From assembly GCA_037576215.1 (NCBI GenBank), contig JBANDB010000018.1, positions 806,001 through 870,000 of the forward strand: a stretch of DNA of 64,000 nucleotides, in the 5' to 3' direction. The stretch comes from Armillaria gallica. Its lineage: Eukaryota; Basidiomycota; Agaricomycetes; Agaricales; Physalacriaceae. This document shows positions 22,578 to 34,519 of this stretch, in pieces (position 1 is the stretch's first letter; each line of letters opens with the position of its first letter). The translations under genes were made by a program, and so were the position numbers. The notes beneath the pieces were generated by a model that made no database searches, had not been told where the DNA came from, and saw nothing but the letters and a program-made list of their open reading frames with translations.

Positions 22578-23360
22578 ATTCCCTGGATGAGCTATCCGAG
22601 CTCGTGTCCTCTCTAACCGCGGTGTTGATCCTCCCCAGGCTCACTGAACATCCACTGGGGCCAGATCAGCTAGGCGTACGTGGACCTGTCTGTTTTGCTT
22701 CCGTTGATTTTCTGATACTCTATGCAGACGGTAGTACCCGTTCAAACCATCGTGAGGGTGCATGCGCTGGAATTCTCGTTCCCCTTGGAGTACCAGGTAC
22801 CCTTCTAGCGCCATAAACCTTCCGAATTCATGCCCCATCTCGTTCGCCGCGAAGACCCCGGATCGCTCTATTCGTATCTCAAGAACAAGGGCTGGATCAC
22901 GGGTTTAAGCTCGGGACCTCAAAATCTTAGAAGGGGCGTCGAGATGTTCAAATTAACGACGTATTTGATTCCCGATGGCTTCAGTACGCCACTTTCTCCT
23001 GCTCCATGTATCGCGTGCTCAATGAGGAATAACATAACATTATACTGGCAACTGCGCAATGTCTTTTTCTTGATTACATGCATGAAACTGTTGTTTCTTT
23101 CATAGCGTCGAACAAGTAGTGAAGCAGTTTCTCATATTCTATACAGCAGAGTCGCCTCGGTGGGACAACATAACGAATTTGGCCTCTTCCCTCGGCTGGA
23201 CTGAACTTGTGTCTCGAAGCACGGTAGATTTCTTTGAATCACGACATATTGGAAAGAATTACGTTCGCAAGATAGTCGAAGCATCGACCAGGGTGAATTA
23301 TGGACAGGTTTGTCTGCTCTTACCGACTGATTTCTCAGAGATTCACGTCGGATTAGAATG
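22578..23360 (+). pseudogene. Insulin-degrading-enzyme-like (M16 peptidase) fragment
   Basis: Pieces of the second half of an insulysin-type M16 metallopeptidase can be read in shifting frames: SLDELSELVSSL, LTEHPLGPDQLG, then VQTIVRVHALEFSFPLEYQ, and after an in-frame TAG, RHKPSEFMPHLVRREDPGSL, YLKNKGWITGLSSGP and EMFKLTTYLIPDGF. A further block with YVRKIVEASTRVNYGQV fits the following region. The inactive homologous half normally reads GHEGPGSLL at the Arg-Arg-Glu site. The N-terminal zinc-binding HxxEH half is absent. Similarity begins within about 30 nt of the right edge of unit A, so that junction may mark the break. Frameshifts and the stop make this a pseudogene. Confidence 0.75.
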
Positions 23361-23572
23361 TTAAGATTCACGCTCTGGAGGGTGTGGTCTACGACTGCTG
23401 GTGATGTGGCCGCCACCCAGGGTGGAAACTATCAAATATTTGAGGCGTTCATACGCGCTTCAAACGCACGAGTCTATCTCAATACAACTCTAAGTCCATC
23501 CTTATTCAGGACTTCTCGCAGCTGAAAAAATGGGTTACTTCAGACAAAGAGTTTGATGCTTGATGCATACAG

Positions 23573-25446
23573 CGGCCCGACAACGGCGTCTGGAATCTCC
23601 ACTATCAAAGATTCGGCATTGCAATTAAACTCGAGCAATGGGGCATGCTCAATCTCATTCCAACACATAACGAGCGGCGCTGTTGGACCTACGTAAATGC
23701 ACTACAGGAACAGTGCTTAAACTGGGTACGTTATCTTTTATCTTCGTATCATCATGCACTGAACGGAACGTTCTCTAGGCATGACTATGTCAGCACCAAT
23801 CGCCATCAAGTGCGGAAATGCAAGCGACATCTTCAGGGTTAGTCCCGATTGATTAACATGGCCGACCTCGCTTAGCGGCCCACACTTAGGAAATGGATGA
23901 CCTGGTAAAAATCATATATCAAAGAATAGGCCGAACGAAGGAGCGGAGGATACAGATGATCCTTGTGATGTTGCCAGACCAAGGCGACCTGGTCCACACA
24001 CAAGTCAAACGATGGGGTGATGTCATGGCTGGTAAGTACATCCTCCCAGTTAGTCGTCGCAGCTCAACCTCGGCTCGTCTTAGGCGTCCCCACACAGTGC
24101 ATTCGAAGTAACACGCTATACTATGCAAATTCCCAGTATTGGACTAACATGGCATTGAAGTATGTCTTCGTCTTTGACACTTTGATGGCAAGGGGTCTAA
24201 ATTCACGTCCGTAGGATAAATGCACGTCTCGGAGGTACAAATTGTATGATAAATTCCCCTGCATTTGGCGAATTCCGCAGAAAGCCATTCATGATCATGG
24301 GTATAGTACTTTCACATATCCATTTCTCCTTACTGACCGCTTCAGGTGCCGGCGTGTCCCATGCCGGTCCACTCCAGCCATCAATCGCCTCCCTCGTCTG
24401 GTCGCGCGATGTGCATGCCGCCCAATATATTGCTTTCACCCGGGTTCAGCACCCCGCGAACGAAGGCATCGTCGAGCTCAAGGATATGGTCAAGTCTGCT
24501 GTTTTACTGTTCGGTACCCACTACCCCGCGCCACGGCATATATTCTTCTTTAGGGATGGACTTTCTGAAGGAGAAGTTCATAGCGTCAGGATAAGGGAGA
24601 TGAGTGATGTAGACCAGGCGCTGGAAGAAGTATGGCATGAGAAGAGCGCGAGGCAACCGCTGCCCAAGGTGACGTTTATAATTGTGGGAAAGCGGCACCA
24701 CGTTGTGTTCTTTCCCAAGGACGCAGAAGGGTACGCCGTTTTTTTGGTTTTTGCTATAGGTTCTAGCTGATGGATATTTGTAAAGGTTGAGGGATCGTAC
24801 AGGGAACTGCAAGGCAGGCTTTGTCACAATCAGAGGGCTAGAGAGCCCCCTCTTCCAGGACTTCTACCTCCAAAGTCATGCTACTGTGAAGGGCAGTAAG
24901 TATCACATTTGTCCGGTGTTCAGATAAGGGGATGACAGGCGATTTGGTAGCTTCAAGGCCAGGCCACTATATCGTACTTAAAGATGAGAATTTTGGCGGA
25001 AACCTTGAGAGGTATAGGTCCATCTTACCTTCCGCCGCGTCTGCCTTTAATACAGTTCCAGGCTTCAAGACCTATCTTACATGCTCTGCTATGTCTATGC
25101 GAAAGCGACGAGGTCTGTTTCCATTCCAGCCCCGGTATATTGTAAGTGCTTGGGCTTTTGTTCATGTCGTTCTCGGACTGAAGACTAGTATGTGATGTAT
25201 ACACACATGTGAGCCTTCCGTTTGTTAACCGATCTTTTGCATATTGAATGGCATCCCTAGCTTGTAGGCGCGCGTGCAACATACCACCTTCCAAGCGAGA
25301 TGTGCCTCTTGAATGACAATACAGAGTCCACAGCAACTACTGATAATGGGCGTATGAGAAGGAAGGAGTCTGATTTAGTAGACTTATGGCAGAAAGAAAG
25401 GAGGCCGTTGAATCCGAGTATAGCGTTGTCGATGTATTTTCTGTAG
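23573..25446 (+). pseudogene. Truncated Argonaute (L2-MID-PIWI only), first catalytic Asp replaced by Gly
   Basis: Eleven exons can be followed: 23573-23725, 23779-23837, 23890-24031, 24084-24159, 24215-24300, 24346-24730, 24786-24895, 24951-25011, 25062-25141, 25189-25196 and 25261-25446 (TAG). They encode NGVWNLHYQRFG (L2), MSAPIAIKCGN, IQMILVMLPDQGD and VKRWGDVMAGVPTQC (MID 5'-phosphate pocket Lys and Gln kept), then ALKINARLGGTN. The PIWI part has MGAGVSHAG, FFRDGLSEGE, FIIVGKRHHVVFFPKD, AGFVTIRGLESPLFQDFY, YVYAKATRSVSIPAPV and C-terminal ALSMYFL. The usual GADVSHAG is GAGVSHAG (Gly codon 24351-24353); the Glu, the second Asp (24555-24557) and the last Asp (25194-25196) are in place. N and PAZ domains are missing. 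The first junction (23725/23779) is out of phase; all others fit. Confidence 0.8.
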
Positions 25447-26839
25447 GGCTACAAGAGAAACGCCATAGGGAATGTAGGTATGCTTGAGGCAGATGACTGT
25501 TGACGAATTTTGAAATAATGCGAAGTTCTTGAATTGAATGAAAGTGCACTGACTTCAGATTTCCTTGGAAGATTCCAGGCCGTCTCCCCGTCTAAGTCAT
25601 ATATATATATGGATCACAAACTCAGTTATACTGGATTTTACCGCGGAAGGAAGAATGAAGTAGGCTTTATTAGCCGCAGATTGAAGCTATGCGGGATTTG
25701 TACACTACAAGGACATCTAACTCGCATACTGATTTCTCTCCACACATATCGACCTGGATGTCGTGCAATAGTACATGCCAGAAGGTAGGGCGTGGATCAC
25801 GCATCTCTGTCAGGCGGTGTCCATATAGCCTTAGTCGCGTTGCTTTAAGTTCTTGGCGATACTCTTAGTGCTTCTCAACGGATCGATGTACGAAACGTCT
25901 TTGGTGTTCAGGGATTCACCCTCCCTGACCTTTCCTGTAAAACTGCTACTATTATACGTGAGGGCCATCTCTTTTACTCTCGTCTCCTTCCTCTCGCCTT
26001 GGCATTAGTTGGTTGCGCTCTTCGCACGTTTCTGGCCTGAGTATGGCTCTATGAATTTCGCGAATGTTAGATGTCCTCCAAGCACGAAATATAGCGTATG
26101 CTGGAGCATCATGGCCTGATGCATGGTCAGTTACGGGCAAGTGCATAAAACCTTGCCACACTCGCCCCGCAGATATGTCGCAGCGTCCACTTACCCTTCT
26201 CTTCTTCCTCCTGAGCTACTTTGAACTCGGACGACTCGCTGTACACACGAGTGGCGATGTATTCATAGGTGATGGTGAATGGGACGTGATAATAGGTGAA
26301 TACGTTTACCACGTAGCCTTGTCGTTCGCTAAATCAAGCAACCTTCAGAATTAATGCCAGGCGGCAATTGGCCTATAACCCCGAGGTTGAAATGCCGGGT
26401 CAAGCCGGGCGACTTGCCATGGTCTAAGGCCTCTTGAAGAGATAATAAGCAGTGAAGCGCTGATTATATTACTCAACGAAGTTGAGCACAGCAAGTTATG
26501 CATAGTAAATGGGCGCACCTCCCAGCTTTGATTGGGATCTGGTCGATTTGAGAGCTCTTGCATCAAGCTATGCATGAAGTAGACCAGCATCTTATCTCGA
26601 ATAACATAGGACCTAAAGGACGACCAGCAGGAATTACTGCATAGAAATGCACCGCACCTATGCATCGATTAGCCCGCTGATAACTGAAGAAGGTTCAGTA
26701 TCGAGCCTTGGATCGGCAGAGCGACTTACATCTGAAATCTGATTGTTTGGTCTACCTAAGCATCAATACACGACGATGTATCGCATAAACCATCATTTCA
26801 ACCATGCGTGTAAAGGAGGCAAATTTCAATGGACCCATA
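25447..26839. other. No recognised gene
   Basis: About 1.4 kb downstream of the Argonaute remnant. Short open frames such as 26064-26354 (+) and 26351-26665 (-) show no motif I know. A short (TA)n run lies near 25601-25610. Confidence 0.4.
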
Positions 26840-27210
26840 ATGGCGTTGAGTGCGCTATTAGTTCAGTGAGCAGATCGCGGAATGGTATGGCCTGGTCCTC
26901 TGGAGAAGACAACCTACACATTGTTACGGCCCTGGATCGTTTCATAGCAGAGCAACCGCTCGCCAATCACGTGCAACCTTCACTTGCACGGTATGAGCGC
27001 CTAAAAAAACATTCGGGCCTTCATGGTCCAGCAATGGAAGGACAAGGCCACAGGCTTCGGGTCGCTTCTGTATCTCAAAGAGCTCTTGCTGGCGTAGCCT
27101 AACTTAAGCTTCATCTGGCGGCATAAAAGAGCCGGGTTGCTCCATACGCCTGGAGAATTAACCCGAATGATACTGGTCAGGATTCTGAAAGCCATAAGTA
27201 TCAAAGAATT
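26840..27210 (-). pseudogene. Importin-13/Kap122-like karyopherin fragment
   Basis: On the minus strand, in changing frames, I read YGFQNPDQYHS and MEQPGSFMPPDEA. Then QELFEIQKRPEA, LVLPLLDHEGPNVFLGAHT and VQVKVARDW follow, and further on EDQAIPFRDLLTELIAHS. This is the N-terminal HEAT-repeat region of the importin-13/Kap122 group of nuclear transport receptors (family signature xELFxIQKRPEAW...FFGAHTxQVKIARDW). An in-frame stop follows PPDEA, and the frame changes before and after ARDW. Only the N-terminal repeats are present, so this is a dead fragment. A functional copy would be expected elsewhere in the genome. Confidence 0.65.
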
Positions 27211-29124
27211 TCGAAAGTACGGACCTGGGCGGCCGGTCGACATCCAGCGACGATAATATGGGGAGAAAGCTATCGTTGATCATGATATTCGTGTTCAGAG
27301 GTAGAAAAAAGCACCTCCACAATTAATCTCGCGTTCGTACGCGGCGACAAAAAACGCGACCGGACACTACAAGCAAATTCCAGGCACGAAGAATGTGAGC
27401 AGATAACACGGACCTAGATCGACGAGAGAGAGGAATGGAGTCCGGAATGACCCCGTTCACTTTGTCGTAGGACATGGAAAGGATCTGGCATCCAAAGACA
27501 GGAAGGCAGGGCAGAGAAAAGCAGTACTATGGGTGATCAAGATCTGCAAATGGATCGCGATGTGCAAATTTCGGTTTTTAGCACGTTTTAGCAAGTCGTT
27601 GGCTTCAGGGTTTTTTGGATACTTCAATGAACGTATATGGCTAATACCGCGCAGTAATTTATTTGTAGGCGCAAAACGTTGCGAGGTAGCGAAAACTGGC
27701 TGAAGTCAACCTTTGTAAGGACCAGCTGCCTCCGGTTTCACATCTGTAGCATGGAACAGCCTCGGAATGACTTGGAGGCATGATTAAGGCCCATTGTAAG
27801 GGTTCAAAACAAAAAAATCCGGACCTATCGCTGGAGGGATGCATGAAAAATGAGAGGTACGTTGGATTCAGCGTTACAGAATGTGACAGTTTCAATGTGT
27901 AGTATGCCGTTTTGCGGCGACAATGCAGTGCTTCCTTCTTTTGAAAGCCGCAGCCGGCACCGTCAGACTTACAATCTGACCGTGATGTTTGCAGTAACGG
28001 AATTTTGCACATCTCGATTTTTTGACGCTTGCACCTCGGTCGCCGCCTGAAGCTTGCTCTACTCAATGGAACAGTGCGGAAATAGCGGCCGTTCGACGAA
28101 TCGCTCACCCACCCCCATCTACCTGCATGACCCTCTACCATCCTGCTGGTAACAGCACCCGCACCAACACGCCATTCACCAGCGACGTGCAAGACATCGA
28201 GTCTGCAGTTCCTTCGACGGCGGCGAACAGCGTTTTGTGCCTTCCTGCCTGCTGGCTAGCAGAAGATTCTTTGGTTTCAGGTAAGTCTTATCACCCCTCC
28301 CCGCTACAAAGCCTTTACTGGCGACATCAAGCATCTTATGGCCAATTTGTCTGAGTTCGGTGCATATGGGTGACGGCGCGTTTACAGCATTTCGATCCCG
28401 TTCTATGCCAATTGCCACTCCCTTTACAGGCGCTCAATCAGCCTCGCGTCAGCCATCCCCACGATTCCGTCCCAAATTAACAACACATCGCCTCCTCCCA
28501 CCTCTGTGCTCTTCATTGGAGCCTTTTCCAGATCGCTAAGGGGTGATCGCCACGAGATAGGCCGAAACTCGCCATGCGAGACCGGAAAGTGCGCTCTTCG
28601 GCGATGGCTTGATCAAGCCTGATAGTCTTAGTACAGCCCGATTAACGGTCCGAAGGGCGTCCCGAAAATTTGGCCTTGCGGCGAGTGAACTTACGCGGAC
28701 AAGGAAGATTGGCAGAATGGTGGAGAGGGCTTCGCTCACTGGCTGGATAACCTCCACAGTTCAAAGGAAAGTTACATCGACGAAATATTAAAAACATTGA
28801 TGCTACCCAATGTAGCCACCTCGTCCCAGTTTTCCCACATCTTCGTCCAAGTCAAAGTGACAAGAAGACTGCGTTTATAAGTGCAAAGTGGTGTCCAAAA
28901 AGCTGCGCCGCAGTGTTTTCATGCCATTTGAGCTATATACATCTTAGATTCACGAGGGAAACGGTATCCGTAGATCAAGTACCACCCCCTTTACTATGCG
29001 AGGAGGCTTCCTCTGCCATGTTATCTACTGACTCCTGGGAGGATTGCGGATACGTCAGAACGCGATGAGGAGGTCGGAAGGTCTCCATCTATCATAGAAA
29101 CTCAATGATAAGACTGCACCAGTG
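27211..29124. other. No recognised gene
   Basis: About 1.9 kb. Open frames at 27659-28192 (-), 28022-28354 (+) and 28536-28757 (-) lack known motifs or plausible splicing partners. Confidence 0.35.
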
Positions 29125-30641
29125 TAAGGGCTGCAACCTACGTTGATGTGTATTTCATCCACCTCATTCTGATTTGATTCCGTTCGAAATCCGAAGGTGG
29201 TGCTGGAACTGGAAACAGAGGTTCAGTATGGATGAAACTTGCAGCGGCCATACACCGACTTCACAACGCCGTATTGACTCAAGCGGCGCACTGCTCGACA
29301 AGCAAAAATCTACGCCGTTAATTTCAGTCAGAACTAACGTGCGCGCATTTGTTTCCCTCTACACACCGTAGATAATACTACCGCTGGGACATTGGCAGCT
29401 ATGGACATCATGGCATTGAGATTCAAGAGCATTAAGACCTGAAGAAAGTCAGGAAATGATCAAACGCACATCGACACTCACTGTGGCCGTTAAATTCACA
29501 GCAAATGTCACCAAGAAGTAGATCAATCCATCGCCAAAAACCAGGCTACTGATCCCTGATCGTAGTACTATCGCTTCCGGAACGCTGTAATGAAAATCAG
29601 TCAGAATTTCATTGAGGAAGGGAATAGATATAACCATATGTGCTTCATGCGTAACTTCCACCCAGTTAAGAGCAATATCACGAGGTCAAAAACCATTGTA
29701 AAGATAGATGTGACCGCCAACATCTTGTTGCTCGTCTTCGCTACGGCACAGGTCCCCAATTCTGGTAACCAGTTGCTTCTGACTAGTACACCTGTTACCA
29801 TAATAAATGCTTAGCATTTGAACGAGATAAAGGATATCGTGCCATTAAGCAGAAGGGACCAATGAGCCAAGATTAGAATGGAGATTGGTAAGACAATTTT
29901 GATATGGCGACCCCACACAGCGATTCTGTAGCGTGTCAGACTCGGGAAATGTGGTCGAATCAGAATGGGGGCATACGTTCGCAGGGAAAGGTTGAGGGAA
30001 GCTAGGCCGATGGACGCGCTTCCAAAAACCTAATTTGGAAATACCCTTAGCGCAACTCATAGCATTCAGGAAGTAGAAGTACCTCGTCGACGATGTATAT
30101 GATTTTACACTGGTAGCTGCTCAGACTGAAGGTTATCGAAATGAGCGGAAGAGAGATTTCTGCACTGGAAGCCATTTCTCACCTCCTCGCGTCTATCGAG
30201 ACGGTGCTAATCCAATAATAATTAGCTCTGAATCAGCTACTTGTAACAGAAAAGGGACGTACATTCCAACGAGAGCAACAAGTACAAAATATCTGTTGCA
30301 CAAGTAAAATATCTGGACGTGTTTGCGTTAAGAGTAATATATAGAACGTAGAATGAAGGTATTATATGCCTACCATTGGCCACCGAAATGGTTTTGCCCT
30401 TGAGATCCGCTGCCAATCGTAATCGAACGAAAGGATGATTTCCCATCTATGAACGTCGAGTAAGCGATACTTCGCCGATTGGACGGACACTCACGCGTAC
30501 ACGCCGAGCATTGTATGTACGATATTCGAGAATGACGCTACGTCGGATGGGGTAAACCGCAAGTCCTATGCAATATTTAAAACAAACAACCGACTGACCA
30601 TGGTCATGTGCGAGTTCCTCAGGAGAGTTCCAATCTACCAT
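29125..30641 (-). CDS. Multi-pass membrane protein of an Agaricomycete-expanded family (DUF6533-like)
   Basis: ATG at 30639-30641 (MVDWNSPEELAHDH), then short exons typical of this seven-helix-like family: MLGVYA joined across an intron to EIILSFDYDW, SRAKPFRWPM, and FYLCNRYFVLVALVGM. LASLNLSLRTYAP and RIAVWGRHIKIVLPISILIL follow, then HWSLLLNG. After them come VLVRSNWLPELGTCAVA, MLAVTSIFTMVFDLVILLLT, GDGLIYFLVTFAVNL and, after an intron with GTGAGT, VLMLLNLNAMMSIAANVPA, then ACRAVRRLSQYGVV. The order and spacing match integral membrane proteins present in many copies in mushroom genomes; their role is unknown. The 3' end is uncertain: a stop occurs at 29223-29225, but one more intron would add a Ser/Thr-rich tail to about 29125. 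Confidence 0.7.
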
Positions 30642-32972
30642 GTCGCGGCGCTCCGGTATACCTGTATAAGTCAGTCGTCTTCGATCGTCTTCGAGTTGGA
30701 GAGAAATGGGAGAGGCAGCGAACTGTATCGTAACGTCCTGTTGATATTTATACCCATGACTCGATTTTTTCGGTAACTAATGGCTAAGTCTATTTCGGAA
30801 GTATGCGAAGTGCCGACCCGGAAGTTCTGAAGTTTCTGGAAATGTCAGGTTCATGTAAGTAATAGCATTTTCGTACATGGCCTCGGGATAAAGGCTATCG
30901 CCACCTAAAGGCTAAAAATGTGGCGCAATTCCTCATAAGGTAGTCAAGATTATAAATATCCTATGCCGCCGCCACTGACCATGAAGTAATCTTCTTACTG
31001 TAAATGATTCTGATCCCAAGACTACGCTGGAAGCCCTCATTCCCTTGGAGTCACCCCTTTGATATGTTCTATCGGGATCAGAGCCTTTGCTGCCAGCGAT
31101 CGAGGAAATATTCTGAACATGTCATAAGATGGACCTTGAAGAAGATATACGCATTTAACTACTCACTTCGAAGTTAAAAATCTCTTGCAACGTTTATCAT
31201 GAAGGCCATAACAAGCCCCAGCCGCAACAATTTACCATTCATGGTTCCCAAGATTGAGATCGCCGTGTATTTATCTATACTGCCGTAGTTAGCATTTTAT
31301 CTTCGAATGCCTAAGAAGGGAGTGCGTAGTTTATTGTTCAATCTCGATGCCATACGTAAAAGACCGAATTTGGAAGCGAATAACCGGCATACGCCCCCCG
31401 AGCCGGCAAGTATTCGGCTCCGTCATGCCGATGCCACTGGCAGAAATTCGTAAGTACAAGATTTGTATTGAAGACTGGTACCCTGCACTCCTTTGGACGG
31501 ACGCGAAAGGTTTTGAATAGTAAATTGTGCTTCATAGCTATGTATTTTTCAGCCTTGAATGAAGAGCCAGCGTATTCCCTTCTACAAAACCGCGATGCAG
31601 TGCTAAAGCAACAAGTCAAGCCGTCGCGGCATTGCAGCGGCAACGTCCACATTTGGCGTTGTGATGTCAATGAAGAGAAATCTCATTACTTGCTCCGCGT
31701 GCTTGCAATGCATCTGTTCGGATGGAGCTTGATGCACTTCAAAAGTATCCACTGACTTCTTGTCATGACTCACAAGCGTAGGTATTAGTTTTCCTGTTCA
31801 TAATTGTTCATAATTACTATGTGAATTTGATGTGAATGTGAATGTGTGCGTTTTTACATCGCCAACTTTAAGTCTCCAAGTTGCGAATTGAACATAAATC
31901 GATGCATACGTATTTAATAGAAAGTGGGTACGCGATAGCATGCGAGAGCGCTAAGTTTCAGCACAACGCTCCCCGCGCTGAGAGCTGAAAACGTGCCACA
32001 TCAGGATATTCGGAACGCCGTGCCTTTTACGTGGGAGATCGAGATGAACAATCGACTCAACACTGCTAAGAAGGCGAGTAAGTATGGTGATCCAAAGTTC
32101 TAGCGGGACCTTATCCCTCGCGTAACGTTATGAGTTCCAGAACACGTACAATAGGCCGGGCCGAAGATTGAGCAAGCCGGTTTAATGAATGCCTATACGC
32201 GGGCCGAAGGTGATTCAGAAATTGAGCCGATCATTGCGGATCAATGTCGTTGATACTGATCGACCCTTAGACATCGGTTACCTGCAGCACAAGAAAATAA
32301 GGTCGTACACTACCACCGAAAAATATGCTGTTTGTCTTTGCACCGAGTGTCCCTGGTATTTCTGCTTCAGCCTAGTTGACCGCTCTGATATTTTCATTCA
32401 ATAGAGAGGGTCAGGAGATGGACTTTATAGTATCTTACCATCGATCAACGTCCTTGCGCCCTGAGGCGCCTCTATTCAGCATTTCGTCAAGGGCATTCAA
32501 TTTTAGGTCTGGCTTGAATTTGATACTTATTGTCACTGCCCCCATTCTTCTGTATGAATATAGTTGTCTTTCGTCTTGTGGTACTTAGGGTTATGGATAT
32601 GGGGTTTCCAATCTTCACCGAGGCGCTTCCTTTCCCAGTCCACCCTCTATGACTCCCGATGTTCCATAGCAGGCCTGAGAAATACATTTATAATTATCGA
32701 CTTCAGATGGCTTGGGCGTGCGAAAGACTTCTTATACGCCACCCTCGCTATGGGTTTCGGGCCTTGGCATATATTAACGTGAGTGTTTGCTCCTGTGTAA
32801 ATGTCGAGGATCCAGTGGAAGTTGCCGGACAAGTATCGATCCGTCTGATCTAGGATCATCTACCAACGATCGGTTAACGTGTGATGATATTGAAACCTCT
32901 TACAAACGGGAAACCAGGGCATAACAAGCAGAGACGGTACAGATGATATGCATACAAAGAGCAGATATCAAC
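30642..32972. other. No recognised gene
   Basis: About 2.3 kb, AT-rich in parts. Open frames at 31338-31670 (-), 31468-31755 (+) and 32376-32853 (+) are short and without recognised motifs. Confidence 0.4.
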
Positions 32973-34519
32973 TCAAGAAGACGAGGCAGTGACGTGAGGG
33001 TCGCCCGGGGGAAGCGGGCGGCTGAATGTGTAGGTTCGGACTTCTAGAAGGGCCCTCGGAGTTACCAATAAAGATATTGACTGGAGGCCATCACCAGGTA
33101 CGAGGACTAAATGAACGGTAAGGGTCCAATGGACTGGCTGACCGATCAAAATAACTCTTACCGACAGCTGGGGGGGCCGTGAAAGAAACGGGGTTGGATG
33201 CATCTCCAGGCTTGCCTTCAGCTTGTAATAAATTTTATCAATGTCTGGCAAGGCAGTCCAGGGAGTGTGAAATCCGGGTTGTGATTCCGGCGCAGACAGC
33301 AACCTCGCCTGATAAGGCAGGCGACTTGTTTTCTGACTCGTTCCGTTACGGGTGCGCATTGAAAACCATTCTAGGGCAAAAGGAAATAACTTTGGACATG
33401 ATACCAAGAAACCGAGCCGAGTAAGAGTCGTCATCGCGAGGTCGATGGCGGCCTATCACTAAATGAGAGAGCGTCCAAGTCATTTTGAAGATGCCTCACC
33501 ATGTTTCGATATGCAACGCACTCGGCGGCCTCTGTGAATTTGGTACTTGGTGGAAGCCTTGCAAGAGAATCACAATAATACTGTCGATATACGTCCCAAT
33601 GCCGTTCTACCGCGAGGCAAATTGCGGTCAAACAAAACCTTAAAAAAGGCCGCAGTGGAGCACCATCACTCGTTAGACGGTAAATGATTAAAGATTGATC
33701 AGCGGGTAGGGCGAGGTGTGCCTGCAGTGGTAGCACCAGTGGAGGGAGTGGAGATGCGTACATGTTGGGCAGATAGTATGGGCCCAGAGGAGGCCCACGG
33801 CGAAACTGCTGGGGTGGACCGGGTGGTGGATGGATGAGCTCGTATTCTGTCGGATTAACCTGTGGTGGCAGTATCGTATCCGTGAGTACTGGTGCATCAG
33901 GAGCATGGTACCAAATTAAATTGTTTGGCGACCTCGTAGCAAGAACTGGTATACTGGGCGGCGAATCAATCCTGTCAAATGCTGTATGCACCAAGGTTGA
34001 CGACGGAACGAATGATGGCGGATGTTGACCGCGCTGTGGTGGTGAGGGAGCTTGCCCGTATTCCATCGATCCCTGCGTCTGTATCTTCTCCGTATTTCCT
34101 GCAGCAAGGGCCAGCGTTCCATCCTGCGAAGACTTTTTTCGAAGGAGAAGTAGGGCGGGTGGCCTGAGTGTTGGACTCGGTTCGTCCAACTTCACCTTGT
34201 CATGCATACTGATGGAGGATGGGATGAACGATGGCGATGGGTGGATTGACTGTATGGCTGCTGTTTTTTTGGAGTATCCTGGAGTAATTAGAAGGGGCAG
34301 TGTTATTTCTTGCGAAGACGAGCTTTTATCAAGCGCGGCTAGTCCAACACATAACTGTTGTGCCGTTTCCACAGCCTTTTCCCTTCGTGGTTTCAGACGA
34401 ACGAGAGGAGGACGTGGTTTGATGATCGCGTTCATCGACATGGTAGACCGCGATCTCCGTATCGAACGGTGATTTTGCTGCCGCTGTAGCAAGGTGTCTG
34501 GTAGGGCATCGGAATACAT
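32973..34519 (-). CDS. Proline-rich hypothetical protein
   Basis: ATG at 34517-34519; one open frame runs to 33431, and a second minus-strand frame (33434-32973) probably continues the gene after an intron. The first part is basic and Ser/Pro-rich (RRSRSTMSMNAIIKPRPP; HPPPGPPQQFRRGPPLGPYY). It ends in a well-formed helical block (RFCLTAICLAVERHWDVYRQ, YYCDSLARLPPSTKFTEAAE). The second part holds LPDIDKIYYKLKASLEMHP, VRVILIGQPVHWTLTVHLV and LLVTPRALLEVRTYTFSRP. I do not recognise a function. The structured C-terminal half and long open frame support a real gene. The exact splice near 33435 is not determined. Confidence 0.55.

Noticed and set aside
23380..23572. Possible PAZ or N-domain exon of the Argonaute
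   Set aside because: Translation in all three frames gave no PAZ motif, and the region is too short for the missing domains.
32376..32853. Plus-strand hydrophobic frames suggesting another membrane protein
   Set aside because: The segments cannot be joined by plausible introns and lack the conserved motifs of the family at 29.1-30.6 kb.
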